Shown piece after piece: positions 8,054-17,057 of a stretch of 64,000 nucleotides of DNA (positions within the stretch are counted from its first letter, which is position 1; each line of letters opens with the position of its first letter). Made by a program: the position numbers and the translations under genes. Source of the DNA: Mycolicibacterium doricum (GTDB lineage: Bacteria; Actinomycetota; Actinomycetes; Mycobacteriales; Mycobacteriaceae); the NCBI RefSeq assembly GCF_010728155.1, contig NZ_AP022605.1, positions 3,782,001 to 3,846,000 of the forward strand, written 5' to 3'. A model generated the notes under the pieces. It did not search any database, was not told the origin of the DNA, and was given only the letters and a program-made list of their open reading frames with translations.

Positions 8054-9490
8054 GTGGACACGAGTTTTCTCGCCGAGCGCTACACCCCAGTGCGCACCGA
8101 GGTCACCGAGTTTGACCTCGAGGTCCAGGGCACGATTCCCGACTGGCTCGACGGGCGTTATGTACGCAACGGGCCCAATCCCATAGCCCAGGTTTCACCC
8201 GCCACCTACAACTGGTTCACCGGTGATGGCATGGTTCACGGCGTGCGGATCATCGGCGGTCGTGCACTGTGGTACCGCAACCGCTGGGTCGACTCGGAAG
8301 TGACGTCCGCGGGGCTCGGCCGTCGTGCACCTGCCGAGCGCGGGCGATCCGCTTTACACGGGCCGTCGGCGAACACCAATGTCATCGGCTTCGCCGGTCG
8401 GACCCTTGCGCTCGTCGAGGGCGGGCTCGCGTGCGCGGAGCTCTCCGATGACCTCGACACGATCGATGTGTGCGATTTTGGAGGGACTGTAAGCAGCGGG
8501 TATTCGGCCCATCCCGTCGTTGACCCGCTGACCGGTGATATGCATGCCGTTTCCTACCACATCGGACGCGGAAAGACTCTGCGCTACAGCGTGATCGGGG
8601 GCGACGGCCGGCTCAGGGAGAAGGCCGATGTGCGTGTCGGCGGCAGCCCGATGGTGCATGCGTTCTCGCTGACCCGCGACTATGCGGTCGTCTATGACCT
8701 CCCGGTCACGTTCGACGCGGCGAGCGCTGCGGCAGCCAGCGTGCCGCCACCGATGCGCGCACTCGCCGCCGCGGCGCTGAACGCGGTGGTCGGCCGCGTT
8801 CGGATACCGCACATGGTGATGAACCTGTTTCCCAACACCGCCGCCGGCACCTTCCCATATCGGTGGGATCCCACGTATCGTCCCAGGGTCGGCCTCCTAC
8901 CCCGCGCGGGCGGAGACATCCACTGGCTGGATGTGGACCCGTGCTACGTCTTTCATCCCGTCAACGCGGTTAGCGCTGACCGCCGGGTGACAGTCGATCT
9001 CGTCGTCCACGATCGTGTATTCGACACCGACCGCACCGGCCCATCGGAAGGGCGTCCCCGCCTCGAGCGTTGGCACCTTGACACCAGCGCTGGGCAGTTC
9101 CGGCGAGAGCAGCTCGCCGAGGAACACGTCGAATTTCCCCGCTACGACGAGCGCTTCACCACCGCACGCACGCACGACTGCTGGCTGGTCGGAGGCACCG
9201 ACGATCTAGCGGGCGAACACCACCTGTTCCGTGCCCACGCAGACCACGGCATCGTGACGCGACGCGACTTCGGCCCGTGCTCGGCGGTTGGAGAATTCGT
9301 CTTCCATCCGTCATCGCCAGCCGCGCCCGAGGGTGAAGGCGTTGTGATGGGATTCGTCACCGATCTGGCCGAGGAACAAACCAAGCTGTGCCTCCTCGAC
9401 GCGCAGACCCTCGAAGATGTAGCGACCATGACCATTCCGCAGCGCGTCCCCGCGGGCTTCCACGGCAACTGGCTGCCCTCCACCACATGA
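8054..9490 (+). CDS. Carotenoid oxygenase (RPE65 family)
   Basis: 478 residues if the GTG at 8054 is used (VDTSFLAERYTPVRTEV; GGAAG lies upstream); a start at 8024 would run through an operator. The opening IPDWLDGRYVRNGPNP and NWFTGDGMVHGVRI are the family signature. Iron-binding histidines are expected in AHPVVDPLTG, MVHAFSLT, CYVFHPVNA and the final GFHGNWLP. The enzyme would cleave carotenoids, apocarotenoids or stilbene-like double bonds with O2. It is likely under control of the adjacent TetR protein. Confidence 0.9.
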   Translation: MDTSFLAERYTPVRTEVTEFDLEVQGTIPDWLDGRYVRNGPNPIAQVSPATYNWFTGDGMVHGVRIIGGRALWYRNRWVDSEVTSAGLGRRAPAERGRSALHGPSANTNVIGFAGRTLALVEGGLACAELSDDLDTIDVCDFGGTVSSGYSAHPVVDPLTGDMHAVSYHIGRGKTLRYSVIGGDGRLREKADVRVGGSPMVHAFSLTRDYAVVYDLPVTFDAASAAAASVPPPMRALAAAALNAVVGRVRIPHMVMNLFPNTAAGTFPYRWDPTYRPRVGLLPRAGGDIHWLDVDPCYVFHPVNAVSADRRVTVDLVVHDRVFDTDRTGPSEGRPRLERWHLDTSAGQFRREQLAEEHVEFPRYDERFTTARTHDCWLVGGTDDLAGEHHLFRAHADHGIVTRRDFGPCSAVGEFVFHPSSPAAPEGEGVVMGFVTDLAEEQTKLCLLDAQTLEDVATMTIPQRVPAGFHGNWLPSTT

Positions 9491-9907
9491 CAGGAGCGTT
9501 GACGTCCGCATCGCAGGCGCGCCATCGGCGAGGCCGAAGCGCACGTCAGTACCGTCCGCAGCCGCGCGCGTGGAGTGTGATCAGCGCTTCCGCCAGCTGA
9601 CTTGGTCACTCAACGGGGCCACCTCTCGGAATCCCACTGGGACGGCATCTTCAATGAGCAGGTCGTTTCACGCAACTGTTCTCGCGCTTGAAGCGGATCA
9701 TCGTTCCGCTACGGCGGTTCCAAATCGGGTGCGCTCCCAGTCTTGGTGGTCAGCGTCGGCAGGTACCGCGAGTGAACCGGTTGGAGCGTGTCGCGTTGCA
9801 CATCACCGGAAGGGTGTCTCACATCTAGACATTTCGGACGGCTCACATCCCGCCTCATCTGCGTTGCACTCTCTCGCCAGGCAGGACTGTACTTAAATAG
9901 GCATCCG
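9491..9907. other. No supportable gene
   Basis: I see no frame with recognisable protein on either strand. The last part holds TTGCAC and TACTTAAAT-like elements that may be promoter sequence for the membrane protein gene at 9950. Confidence 0.4.
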
Positions 9908-9924
9908 TACTACCGTGTGTAGTA
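9908..9924. promoter_or_regulatory. BlaI/CopY-like operator TACTAC-N5-GTAGTA
   Basis: A perfect 6-bp inverted repeat (TACTAC at 9908, GTAGTA at 9919) with the inner sequence CGTGT resembles operators of BlaI/MecI-type repressors. It lies 25 bases before the start of the 9950 membrane protein gene, in promoter position. No blaI gene is seen in the window. Confidence 0.5.
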
Positions 9925-9949
9925 GCAGTAGCGCAATGAAGGGATTCAC

Positions 9950-10408
9950 GTGCGCGGACAATCACAGCTAAACCGGGATCGGTGGGATAACCGATTCCGT
10001 ATCTACGCTGTGGTTTTTGGAGCTGCGGTAGCGCTACACGGCGCAGACCACCTGCGGCGAGGCATGGATGTCATCCCGCCCGCGGTGATGGTGGCGGGAA
10101 TGATTCAAATCGCTCTAGCTGTCGTCACCATCCTGCTGGTGTTTCTCGGTAGCCAATGGGCGCCGCATTCTGCGGTGGTCGTGGGTTTTGTCAGCGCAGC
10201 TGGCTTCTCTGTTGCACATCTGCTGCCGACGTGGGGCTTCTTTAGTGACAGCTTCATCAATGCGCCGCCGGGTGCGCGGGTCACCTGGATGTCTTGGGCG
10301 ACAGCTGTTTTCGAGATCATCGCTGACATTGTTTTCGGCCTCATGGGCCTTGCAGTGCTGCGATCACGCGCGACGTCACAGGTGTCGCGCGGGATGGGGC
10401 GCGACTGA
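9950..10408 (+). CDS. Small four-helix membrane protein, unknown function
   Basis: 152 residues from a GTG start. Four hydrophobic segments are visible: IYAVVFGAAVALHGADHL, VMVAGMIQIALAVVTILLVFLG, AVVVGFVSAAGFSVAHLLP and VFEIIADIVFGLMGLAVL. His residues sit at membrane borders (HGADHL, SVAHLL). I do not recognise the family. The BlaI-like palindrome upstream suggests inducible expression. Confidence 0.7.
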   Translation: MRGQSQLNRDRWDNRFRIYAVVFGAAVALHGADHLRRGMDVIPPAVMVAGMIQIALAVVTILLVFLGSQWAPHSAVVVGFVSAAGFSVAHLLPTWGFFSDSFINAPPGARVTWMSWATAVFEIIADIVFGLMGLAVLRSRATSQVSRGMGRD

Positions 10409-10420
10409 CGACGGTGGCCA

Positions 10421-10560
10421 GTGTGGTGGGAATGGTTCGCAGCGAACGAGAAATTGGAGGCCTACGTGCACGGGGTGTCCACCCGTAGCGTCGATGACCT
10501 GGTCACCGCGATGGTCACCAATAGCGGTGTGTCCAAGTCGGAGGTGGATCGACGCTCAGC
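10421..10560 (+). pseudogene. IS256 (mutator-type) transposase fragment
   Basis: The frame reads EAYVHGVSTRSVDDLVTAM and SGVSKSEVDR, a close match to the conserved Y..GVSTR.VDDL...L....S.S.VSR motif of IS256 transposases. Nothing of the catalytic domain follows. The remainder up to 10648 (two Cys pairs) is not recognised. Confidence 0.72.
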
Positions 10561-10710
10561 TCAAGTGTGTGGGGCCGTCGAGATGTCTTGCCGTAGCTGC
10601 TGCGTGCCGATCATGGCGGCGCAGATAAGAGCAGCGCTCGACGCATAGCCGGAAGGGGCGCGTACTCCGAGTGGAGTTCGCAACGGCAGGTCTGGCGCTC
10701 GCGGGGATCT

Positions 10711-11763
10711 TTAGTAGTCGTGCGCGGCCATGAAGGCAATCAATTCACGGTTGACGGGCTGGACCCGTTCCATCGGCAGCGAGTGGGAGGCATCTGGCCA
10801 GAGCCGAATCTGGATGTCGCGGACCGTCGATTCCGCATATCGGACCGCCTTCGCTGGCTCGGCGTTCACGGCGCTGTCTCCGGCCATCGCGCCGTAGACC
10901 GGTGCTGTGAGGCCGCGTAGCTGGCTGTCGGTGAACCGGGACGGGAAGGGCCGCTTCGACATGTAGTACCGGGTGCCGGCAGAGATCATCCTGGTCATGG
11001 CGTCGTTCTTGTCGATCTCCTCGGCCCCGCCAATGTCTGCCAGTGCCTTGTCCCGCCAGCTCTGCGGCAGGAACGGCAACGCCGCGGGCATGGACTTCAC
11101 GTACATCTGCCAGCGCAGCGGCGAGAAGGTCTGCACCGGGTCGAGGACGCTGAGCGAGGCCACCCGACCCGGGTAGTGGATCGCGTAGTTCGTGGCAGTC
11201 CACCCGCCGAAGGAGTGCCCGACAACGTGCGCCCGCGTGATATCCAATCCGGCGAGGGTCTGGTCGACCCACGCGGCTTGGTCTGCCGCGGTCGTCAGCG
11301 GGACGGCCTGGAGGCTCATCCCCGCGTCACCGAGTGCGTCGAGAGCGACGACGGGGCGGTCCTCAAGCAGCCCCGGGAGGTTTTCCTTCCACATCGGGGC
11401 ACCCGAACCCCAGCCGGACAGGAGCACCGCCGGCGTCTTGTCTGCGTCGGCGTCGCGGGTGAACAGGTAGGCCCGGACGATGCCGTAGTCGGTGGGTATG
11501 TCTGCGGTGCGCGACGGGGTGGGCATCGCGCCCATCACCTCTTGGTAAGCGTCGAGGTATTGCCGCTGGCCGGCCCGGCTCCGCCAGTGCCCGAGCTGTG
11601 AGCGGCCCGACCACTGCCACGTGTTCGCGAGCACCGAGACCAGCAGGAATGGGCGGACGATTCGCCGACGCCGTGGCGGCCCAGACCACCCACCCCATCG
11701 CCGCCAGAGGCCGGCGGGCTGTTCGAATGTGCCCGATGGCGTCCCGGCGTTCTCCGAGCCCAT
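10711..11763 (-). CDS. Alpha/beta hydrolase with N-terminal membrane segment
   Basis: 350 residues from ATG 11763. An N-terminal basic and hydrophobic stretch (RRRRIVRPFLLVSVLANTW) suggests a membrane anchor or export signal. The hydrolase core shows AVLLSGWGSGAPMW (oxyanion strand), the nucleophile elbow GHSFGG, an acid on a later strand and DASHSLP with the catalytic His. The substrate is unknown. It is divergent from the TetR remnant at 11817, which was probably once its regulator. Confidence 0.85.
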   Translation of the reverse strand: MGSENAGTPSGTFEQPAGLWRRWGGWSGPPRRRRIVRPFLLVSVLANTWQWSGRSQLGHWRSRAGQRQYLDAYQEVMGAMPTPSRTADIPTDYGIVRAYLFTRDADADKTPAVLLSGWGSGAPMWKENLPGLLEDRPVVALDALGDAGMSLQAVPLTTAADQAAWVDQTLAGLDITRAHVVGHSFGGWTATNYAIHYPGRVASLSVLDPVQTFSPLRWQMYVKSMPAALPFLPQSWRDKALADIGGAEEIDKNDAMTRMISAGTRYYMSKRPFPSRFTDSQLRGLTAPVYGAMAGDSAVNAEPAKAVRYAESTVRDIQIRLWPDASHSLPMERVQPVNRELIAFMAAHDY

Positions 11764-11816
11764 GGCAATACGTTTGCACTGCATCCCGGGTCTGCGCAAC
11801 GTGGCACGCTTGGGCC

Positions 11817-12008
11817 ATGCCACGGCTGGTCGACATACGCAGCGCCGGGAGACCGTCCGCCGCCGTCTGCGCCGTGATCACCCGGCAGGGCATCGATGGT
11901 GTCACCCTGCACGCGGCGGCCGCCCAGGCCGGCATTTCGGCGGACGGGCCAGCACTACTTCGCGTCTCGTGACGAAATCGTCCTGCAGGGATATCCCGCG
12001 ACCCTCTC
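11817..12008 (+). pseudogene. TetR family regulator, 5' remnant cut by IS3
   Basis: The frame starts MPRLVDIRS...SAAVCAVITRQGIDGVTLHAAAAQAGIS and then slips; the next frame gives HYFASRDEIVLQG. These are helix-turn-helix parts of a TetR protein. The ligand domain is absent because the IS3 left end (TGTCAGG) begins at about 12009. Divergence from the hydrolase gene suggests it once repressed it. Confidence 0.7.
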
Positions 12009-12084
12009 TGTCAGGCTGTGATGAGACACTCGGACTTCCCCGAGTTCACTGTTTTTCGAGGGCGAGACTGGAGTTACCTGACCC

Positions 12085-12504
12085 ATGGACAGCCCGAACC
12101 CGGTAGGTGGCGAGCAGCCGGTTGATCCGGCGCCCCGGCCGACCCGGCGGTCGTTTACCGCGCAGTACCGCGACCGGATCCTCGATGAGTACCTCGCCGC
12201 CCCGCACGGCGAGAAGGGCGCGGTGTTACGCCGTGAGGGACTCTACCAGTCCCAGATGCGGGAATGGGCCCAAGCCAGGGAAACGGCCGGCGCGACCCGC
12301 AAGTCCCGAAACGGATTGTCTGTCAACGTCACCAATGAATCGGTAGCGGCCCGTGAAGTGGCTCGACTCACCCGCGAGAACGTCCGCCTGACCAAGCAGC
12401 TCACGCAGACGGAGGCCGCGCTGGAGATCATGGGAAAACTGCACGGTCTCTTGGAGTCGATCTCCAAGGGGCCGGGCACACCGCCGCGACTGAGCAAGCC
12501 ATGA
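12085..12504 (+). CDS. IS3 family OrfA (HTH protein)
   Basis: 139 residues. The front half carries a transposase_8-type helix-turn-helix (RSFTAQYRDRILDEYLAA...GEKGAVLRREGLYQSQMREWAQ). The back half holds a leucine-zipper-like segment (VARLTRENVRLTKQLTQTEAALEIMGKLH). It overlaps orfB by four bases (ATGA) with a frame change, the place where IS3 elements fuse OrfA and OrfB by frameshifting. It appears intact. Confidence 0.88.
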   Translation: MDSPNPVGGEQPVDPAPRPTRRSFTAQYRDRILDEYLAAPHGEKGAVLRREGLYQSQMREWAQARETAGATRKSRNGLSVNVTNESVAAREVARLTRENVRLTKQLTQTEAALEIMGKLHGLLESISKGPGTPPRLSKP

Positions 12505-13446
12505 CCGTCGCCTACGACGACCTGCGGGCCGCCGGGGCACCCGTGCGCCGCGCCTGTGCCCTGATCGGGCGCGCCCGCGCCACCCATTACCGGCACCGCA
12601 CACCGCCCGTTGAGGGCCCCGCCAGGCCGCATAGGGCACCGGAGAACGGTCAGTCGCTCACCGACACTGAACGCGCGAAGGTGCTCGCCCTGATCAACAC
12701 CCCGAAGTACGCCGACCTGGCGATCTGCCAGATCTGGGCACGTGAACTCGACGAAGGGAATTACCTGTGCTCGACATCGAGCATGTACCGCATCGCCCAA
12801 GCCGCAGGCCAAAGCAGGGAACGGCGACGCCAGGCCACGCACCCGGCGAAGGTCAAACCCGAACTGCTCGCCGACGGCCCCTCCCAAGTCTGGACCTGGG
12901 ACATCACCAAACTTCGTGGCCCGGCCAAGGGCGTCTGGTACCACTTGTACGTCATCATCGACATCTTCTCCCGCTACAACCCGGCATGGCTGCTGTCGGC
13001 CACCGAAAGCGCTGAGGAGGCAGAGGATTTCATCGAAGAGGCCGTCTCCCGCAACGGCGCGGTCCCGCACACGATCCACGCCGACCGCGGCACGTCGATG
13101 ACCTCGGGATCGGTGTCGGAGCTGCTCGCCCACCTCGGTGTCACCCGATCGCACTCCCGCCCCCTAACATCCAACGACAACCCCTACAGCGAGGCCCAAT
13201 TCAAGACCCTGAAATACGTCCACGACTTCCCCAAATCGTTTGCCTCCCTTGGTGATGCGCACATATACCTGGACGGGTTCTTCAACGAGTACAACCACGT
13301 CCACCGCCACTCCGGCATCGGATGGCACACCCCGGCATCGGTGCACTTCGGCACCGCCGACGCTATCGACGAGGCCCGCCACAACACCCTGACCGCCGCC
13401 TACCACGCCAACCCCGCCCGATTCGGCCGCCGACCCACCCCACCGA

Positions 13447-15140
13447 CCTCAATAGTTCACGTAATTCGGTGCTGAGGTGTGGCGTGAACGTGAAAGGTGC
13501 ACTGCCTCAACGATAATCGACGTTTGCTGGCGTTGATCATCGATTCGAGGAGTGCACCTATCAGATGCAGGCTACTACGGATTGGTCGAAAACTGTTCGA
13601 GTCGAGGTCCGCGGCGACGACGTGGTCGGGCACGCGGGCAACGTGATCCCCCGGATGCTGGCCGACAACCTGGGCCTGACCAGCGGGTTGTCCGCGGCGT
13701 TGTCGCGGCCGGAGGTGACCCACGACCGGGGCGCGGTGTTGCGGGACGTGGCGGTGTCGATCGCGGGCGGCGCGCAGAACCTGGCCGGTACCGCGGTGCT
13801 GCGGAATCAGCAACGGCTGTTCGGGGCTGTGGCGTCGGTCCCGACGATGTGGCGGTCGCTGAACGAGATCGACCGCCAGGGCATGGCCGGGTTGCGCTGG
13901 TGCGCAACACCGTCCGGGAGCGGGTGTGGGAGTTGATCGAGGCTCGCCATGGCGCGATCCGCCGTCGCGGACCTGTTATGGGGACCTGGGTGGCGTGGTC
14001 GTGATCCGCATTGATGCCTCGCTGGTTGAATCGCATTCCGACAAGCAGCACGCCGCGGGAAATTTCAAGGGTGGCTACGGGTTTCACCCACTGTTGGCGT
14101 GGTGCGACAACACCGGCGAACTGCTGGCGGCGATCGCCCGCCCCGGCAACGCCGGGTCGAACACCGCCGCGGATCACATCGCGATCATCGACGCGGCGAT
14201 CGCCGCGATCCCGGCCAAGGGGCGGCGCAACCTGTTGATCACCATCGACGGGGCGGGCTCCAGCCACGCCGTGGTCAAGCACCTGCGCAAACGCAACGCG
14301 CGGGCGGGCTGGTCGGTGGCCTACTCGGTGGGGTTCGACCTCGACGAGCGGGCCCGGGTCGCGATCGGGCAGATGCCCGCCGCCGGGTGGGAGCCGGCGC
14401 TGGATGCGGCCGGGCGGGCCCGCGACGACGCGGCCGTGGCCGAGCTGACCGGGCTGCTGCGCGAGGGCGCCGACGGCGACCGGCTGGCCGGCTGGCCGCC
14501 CGACATGCGCATCCTGGTGCGGCGCGAGAAGATCGAAGAAGGCCGCCAGTTGTCGCTGTTCGAGCAGATCAACGGCTACCGCTACCAGCTCATCGCGACC
14601 AACACCCGCGGCGGGCAACTCCAGCGGTTGGAGGCCCGCCACCGGGTGCACGCCCGGGTGGAGGGGTTCATCCGCTGCGGCAAGGACACCGGCCTGGCCC
14701 GCTGGCCATCGCACTCATTCGCGATCAACACCGCCTGGGTCACCGCGGTCGCCCTGGCCATCGACCTGCTGTGCTGGACCCGGCTGCTGCTCTTGGACGG
14801 CCCGCTCGCCAAGGCCGAACCGGCGACCCTGCGCTACCGGCTGCTGCACGCTGCGGCCCGCCTGGTCAAACGATCCCGCAACCTGATCCTTCGGATCCCC
14901 GAAACCTGGCCCTGGGCGCAGGAATTCGCCGCCGCCGTCAACCGCGTCCGCGCCATCCCCTGACCCGCAGACCCCGTGTCCGTTCGACCCCAAGAAAGGA
15001 GCAGCCACCCCGGGACCGAGGAACCCGGCGTCAGCGCACGACACGCGGCGGTGCCGCCTACCGACAACCCGGAAATCAAGATCAACCCGTGATCTCAGCC
15101 GCCACCAGGGGAGAACTCGGGCGACCGTGAAACTTTGAGG
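13447..15140 (+). mobile_element. IS1380 family element nested in IS3
   Basis: The ends are CCTCAATAGTTCACG (13447) and, inverted, CCTCAAAGTTTCACG (ending 15140), matching at 12 of 15 positions. CCGA stands immediately outside both ends (13443-13446 and 15141-15144), the 4-bp duplication expected for this family. The transposase inside is frameshifted. Confidence 0.88.
13565..14963 (+). pseudogene. IS1380 transposase with two frameshifts
   Basis: Three frames carry one protein. 13565-13900 reads MQATTDWSKTVRVEV to NEIDRQGMAGLR. About 13901-13960 reads VRNTVRERVWELIEARHGAI. From about 13960 to the stop at 14963 it reads SRTCYGDLGGVVVIRIDASLVE onward to NRVRAIP. The joined product has the DDE transposase features IDASLVE..SDK and ITIDGAGSSHAV. 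Two single-base deletions near 13901 and 13960 break it. A second, shorter copy of the 3' part lies at 24648-25153. Confidence 0.85.
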
Positions 15141-15260
15141 CCGAAAAGGAAGACGACCGTCTACATCAACGAACCCGAAACACAAATCAACTGATCAGCA
15201 CTGTCTCATTTGACTTGACAAATTCCGCGATGACACCGTCAGAGGCCATCACAACCGTCG

Positions 15261-15413
15261 ATGCAATCATCCCACTATCGGTTGGCCCTCCAGTCGTGGA
15301 ATGGGTTCGGGGATCTCTGCTTGTGCGTTGGCGCCGGCGACATAAGCTTCGACGCGGCTGTGGATACCGTCGTCAATTACTACCGGCGCTCATACCCCGA
15401 TGCGTTCGCCTAG
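15261..15413 (+). CDS. Possible 50-residue ORF, unknown
   Basis: MQSSHYRLALQSWNGFGDLCLC...DISFDAAVDTVVNYYRRSYPDAFA is an ATG-to-stop frame just downstream of the IS3 right end. The composition is protein-like and the C-terminal half would be helical. It could be the tail of a gene cut by IS3 rather than a gene of its own. No ribosome site is evident. Confidence 0.25.
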   Translation: MQSSHYRLALQSWNGFGDLCLCVGAGDISFDAAVDTVVNYYRRSYPDAFA

Positions 15414-15574
15414 CGCTGCTGCGGCGCGCACCAAGGCCGCACGTTGTCATGGGATCCGTCCATACGCCGCGCAGGTGCCGCAGGCGACCACGAAGTCAAA
15501 CTTCTAGAATACTCGATTTGGATTTGCTGGGTCAACACCGACGAGCTTGGTGTACTCGCCGCTCAGTGCTATCG

Positions 15575-16204
15575 ATGGCTGGTCAGCTCGTCGGCTTGGC
15601 CGCGCCTGCCGGTATCGGGTCGGTGGTTCAGGCCACCAGCGCTGCGGTGAGTTCGGTTCACTCGGACGCTGTCGAAGCCTGGGATGTCACCCACCTACAC
15701 GGAGCCGCGGAACACTGGACCACCGTTGCCGATGCGTGGCTGCAGACTTTCACCGGGGTTCGCGAGCAACTCGCAGCCTCTGGGTGGGAGGGGCAAGCGC
15801 GCGATGCCGCGGTGGATCGAGCCGACGGCGATCTTATGCAGATGCGCGGGGCGGCCTGGTGGTTGAAGGACGCGGCTACGGTTGCCCGTGCCGGAGCAAG
15901 CGACCTGACCGCCGCCAAGCAACGGGTCCTCAGTGCCGTTGATGACGCGCGCGCGGCGGGATTCGAGGTACGCGAAGACCTCACAGTGAATGCTTACGTG
16001 GGGGGAAGGCCGGTGGCGCAAGCGATGGCCCTACAGCCTCAGGCGAATGCGCTCACTGCCGAGATCCGCGCCGCCGCTGCCGATTTGGCCGAACATGACC
16101 AACAAGTCGCCACCAAGATCACCAACGCCACCGCTGGCATGCATGGCTTCACGTTCCCACCAGAGGCACCCGACCACGCCCCATATCCCAGGAGCGCACC
16201 GTAA
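15575..16204 (+). CDS. ESX/WXG-like N-terminal domain protein
   Basis: 209 residues from ATG 15575. It is a mostly helical protein with a central W-x-G: LHGAAEHWTTVADAWLQTFTGVREQLAASGWEGQARDAAVDRADGDL. This is the helix-WxG-helix hairpin of type VII secretion targets, followed by a long second helical region (QANALTAEIRAAAADLAEHDQQVATKI). It ends PYPRSAP directly before the DUF6973-like reading frame, which begins in another frame with no normal start codon. The two may be one effector gene broken by a frameshift, or two coupled genes. Confidence 0.65.
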   Translation: MAGQLVGLAAPAGIGSVVQATSAAVSSVHSDAVEAWDVTHLHGAAEHWTTVADAWLQTFTGVREQLAASGWEGQARDAAVDRADGDLMQMRGAAWWLKDAATVARAGASDLTAAKQRVLSAVDDARAAGFEVREDLTVNAYVGGRPVAQAMALQPQANALTAEIRAAAADLAEHDQQVATKITNATAGMHGFTFPPEAPDHAPYPRSAP

Positions 16205-16284
16205 TCCAGGCAGTCGACTTCAAGCAATCCCCAGAAGATGGAGATCGGAAACCGACCCCGGACGAGATCCTCGAGCGGTATCAG

Positions 16285-16776
16285 GTGACAGAAGATCCCG
16301 ATGGCATGGTCGACTGGGAGCCGCCATGGCCGGCGAGCATTTTCACAGATGCGGAAAGCGTCACCGCCGGCGAGGCGCGGATGCTCGACGATCTCGGATT
16401 AGTGGGGCAGCGCGACGTGCAGCAGATCAAGGAGGCCGCGCGGGCCGAGGCCAACTCCCGGTTTGCTCCACCCAGCGGTAACGAGGTCAACAACCACAAC
16501 GACGCCTTTCGCCACGCCTACTGGAACGCCCGGATGACCCAGCGGTTCGGGGAAGAGTGGACGGGCCAGTTCACGACAGCGCACGAGCGACTCCCTAACA
16601 ACAACGCCTCCAACGAGGCGATGGACTTATGGAATAACGAGGTCGGTCGTCGAATCGCAGCCGCCAATCCCGATGCCTCTCCTGAGCAGCTCGCCGGCAT
16701 GGTCGAGCAGGCGGTGCGCAATGGCGAAACGGTCGTGATCCGCCCCGATGGACAAGGCGTGATTTGGAGCAAATGA
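16285..16776 (+). CDS. DUF6973-like putative toxin domain
   Basis: 163 residues from GTG 16285, but protein-like sequence (IQAVDFKQSPEDG, KPTPDEILERY) continues upstream in frame to the stop codon of the preceding gene. The true start or fusion point is therefore unclear. The conserved core is NHNDAFRHAYWNARMTQRFGEEWTGQFTTAHE followed by NEAMDLWNNEVGRRIA, with clustered His, Asp, Glu and Asn residues as in a hydrolytic toxin. After the stop, the next frame continues as a Gly/Pro-rich tail (VPVGGPTGN..., GGYDPGQPGGYG) to 16924, hinting at a second frameshift. The context suggests a type VII-exported effector. Confidence 0.6.
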   Translation: MTEDPDGMVDWEPPWPASIFTDAESVTAGEARMLDDLGLVGQRDVQQIKEAARAEANSRFAPPSGNEVNNHNDAFRHAYWNARMTQRFGEEWTGQFTTAHERLPNNNASNEAMDLWNNEVGRRIAAANPDASPEQLAGMVEQAVRNGETVVIRPDGQGVIWSK

Positions 16777-17057
16777 AGTCCCAGTGGGTGGCCCCACAGG
16801 TAATTCCAGCGGCAGCGTACCGGTTCCGGGCAATGCACCCGGTCCAGTGCCGATCCCCCATCCGCGAGGAGGCTACGACCCCGGACAACCGGGTGGATAC
16901 GGCACGACGGCAGGGGGATACTGACCATTCCGACGAACACGGACATCAATCGGTCATCGGTCTGCGTTGCCGCGCGTTCGGGGTTGCGTCCTGTGAACGG
17001 GAGCATGCGACTTGCTGAATGCGAAGACGGTGAGTTACCAGGGAAACCGATGAGGAT

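Larger units (their letters stand above)
12501..15194 (+). pseudogene. IS3 OrfB transposase (DDE), split by IS1380
   Basis: The open part (12501-13475) gives 324 residues with an rve catalytic core: WTWDITKL (first Asp), HADRGTSMTSG (second Asp) and NDNPYSEAQFKTLKY (Glu). The reading PTPP is followed by IS1380 sequence from 13447. After the element, from 15145, the frame AKRKTTVYINEP...stop completes the C-terminus. Removing 13447-15144 restores ...RRPTPPKRKTTVYINEP, ending at 15194. The protein made today lacks its last 18 or so residues and carries a short foreign tail. Confidence 0.85.
12009..15220 (+). mobile_element. IS3 family element, interrupted by IS1380
   Basis: The left end TGTCA..ATGAGACA (12009 on) and the right end, reading inward TGTCA..ATGAGACA (ending 15220), are imperfect inverted repeats. 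They enclose orfA, orfB and an IS1380 insertion. I see no clear target duplication. The element cuts the tetR remnant on its left. Confidence 0.7.

Noticed and set aside
9570..9896. 108-codon plus-strand frame upstream of the membrane protein gene
   Set aside because: No ribosome site, no recognisable sequence, and it runs into the promoter/operator area.
14099..15130. 343-codon plus-strand frame in IS1380
   Set aside because: It is an out-of-frame reading of the transposase with extreme Arg/Pro/Gly content.
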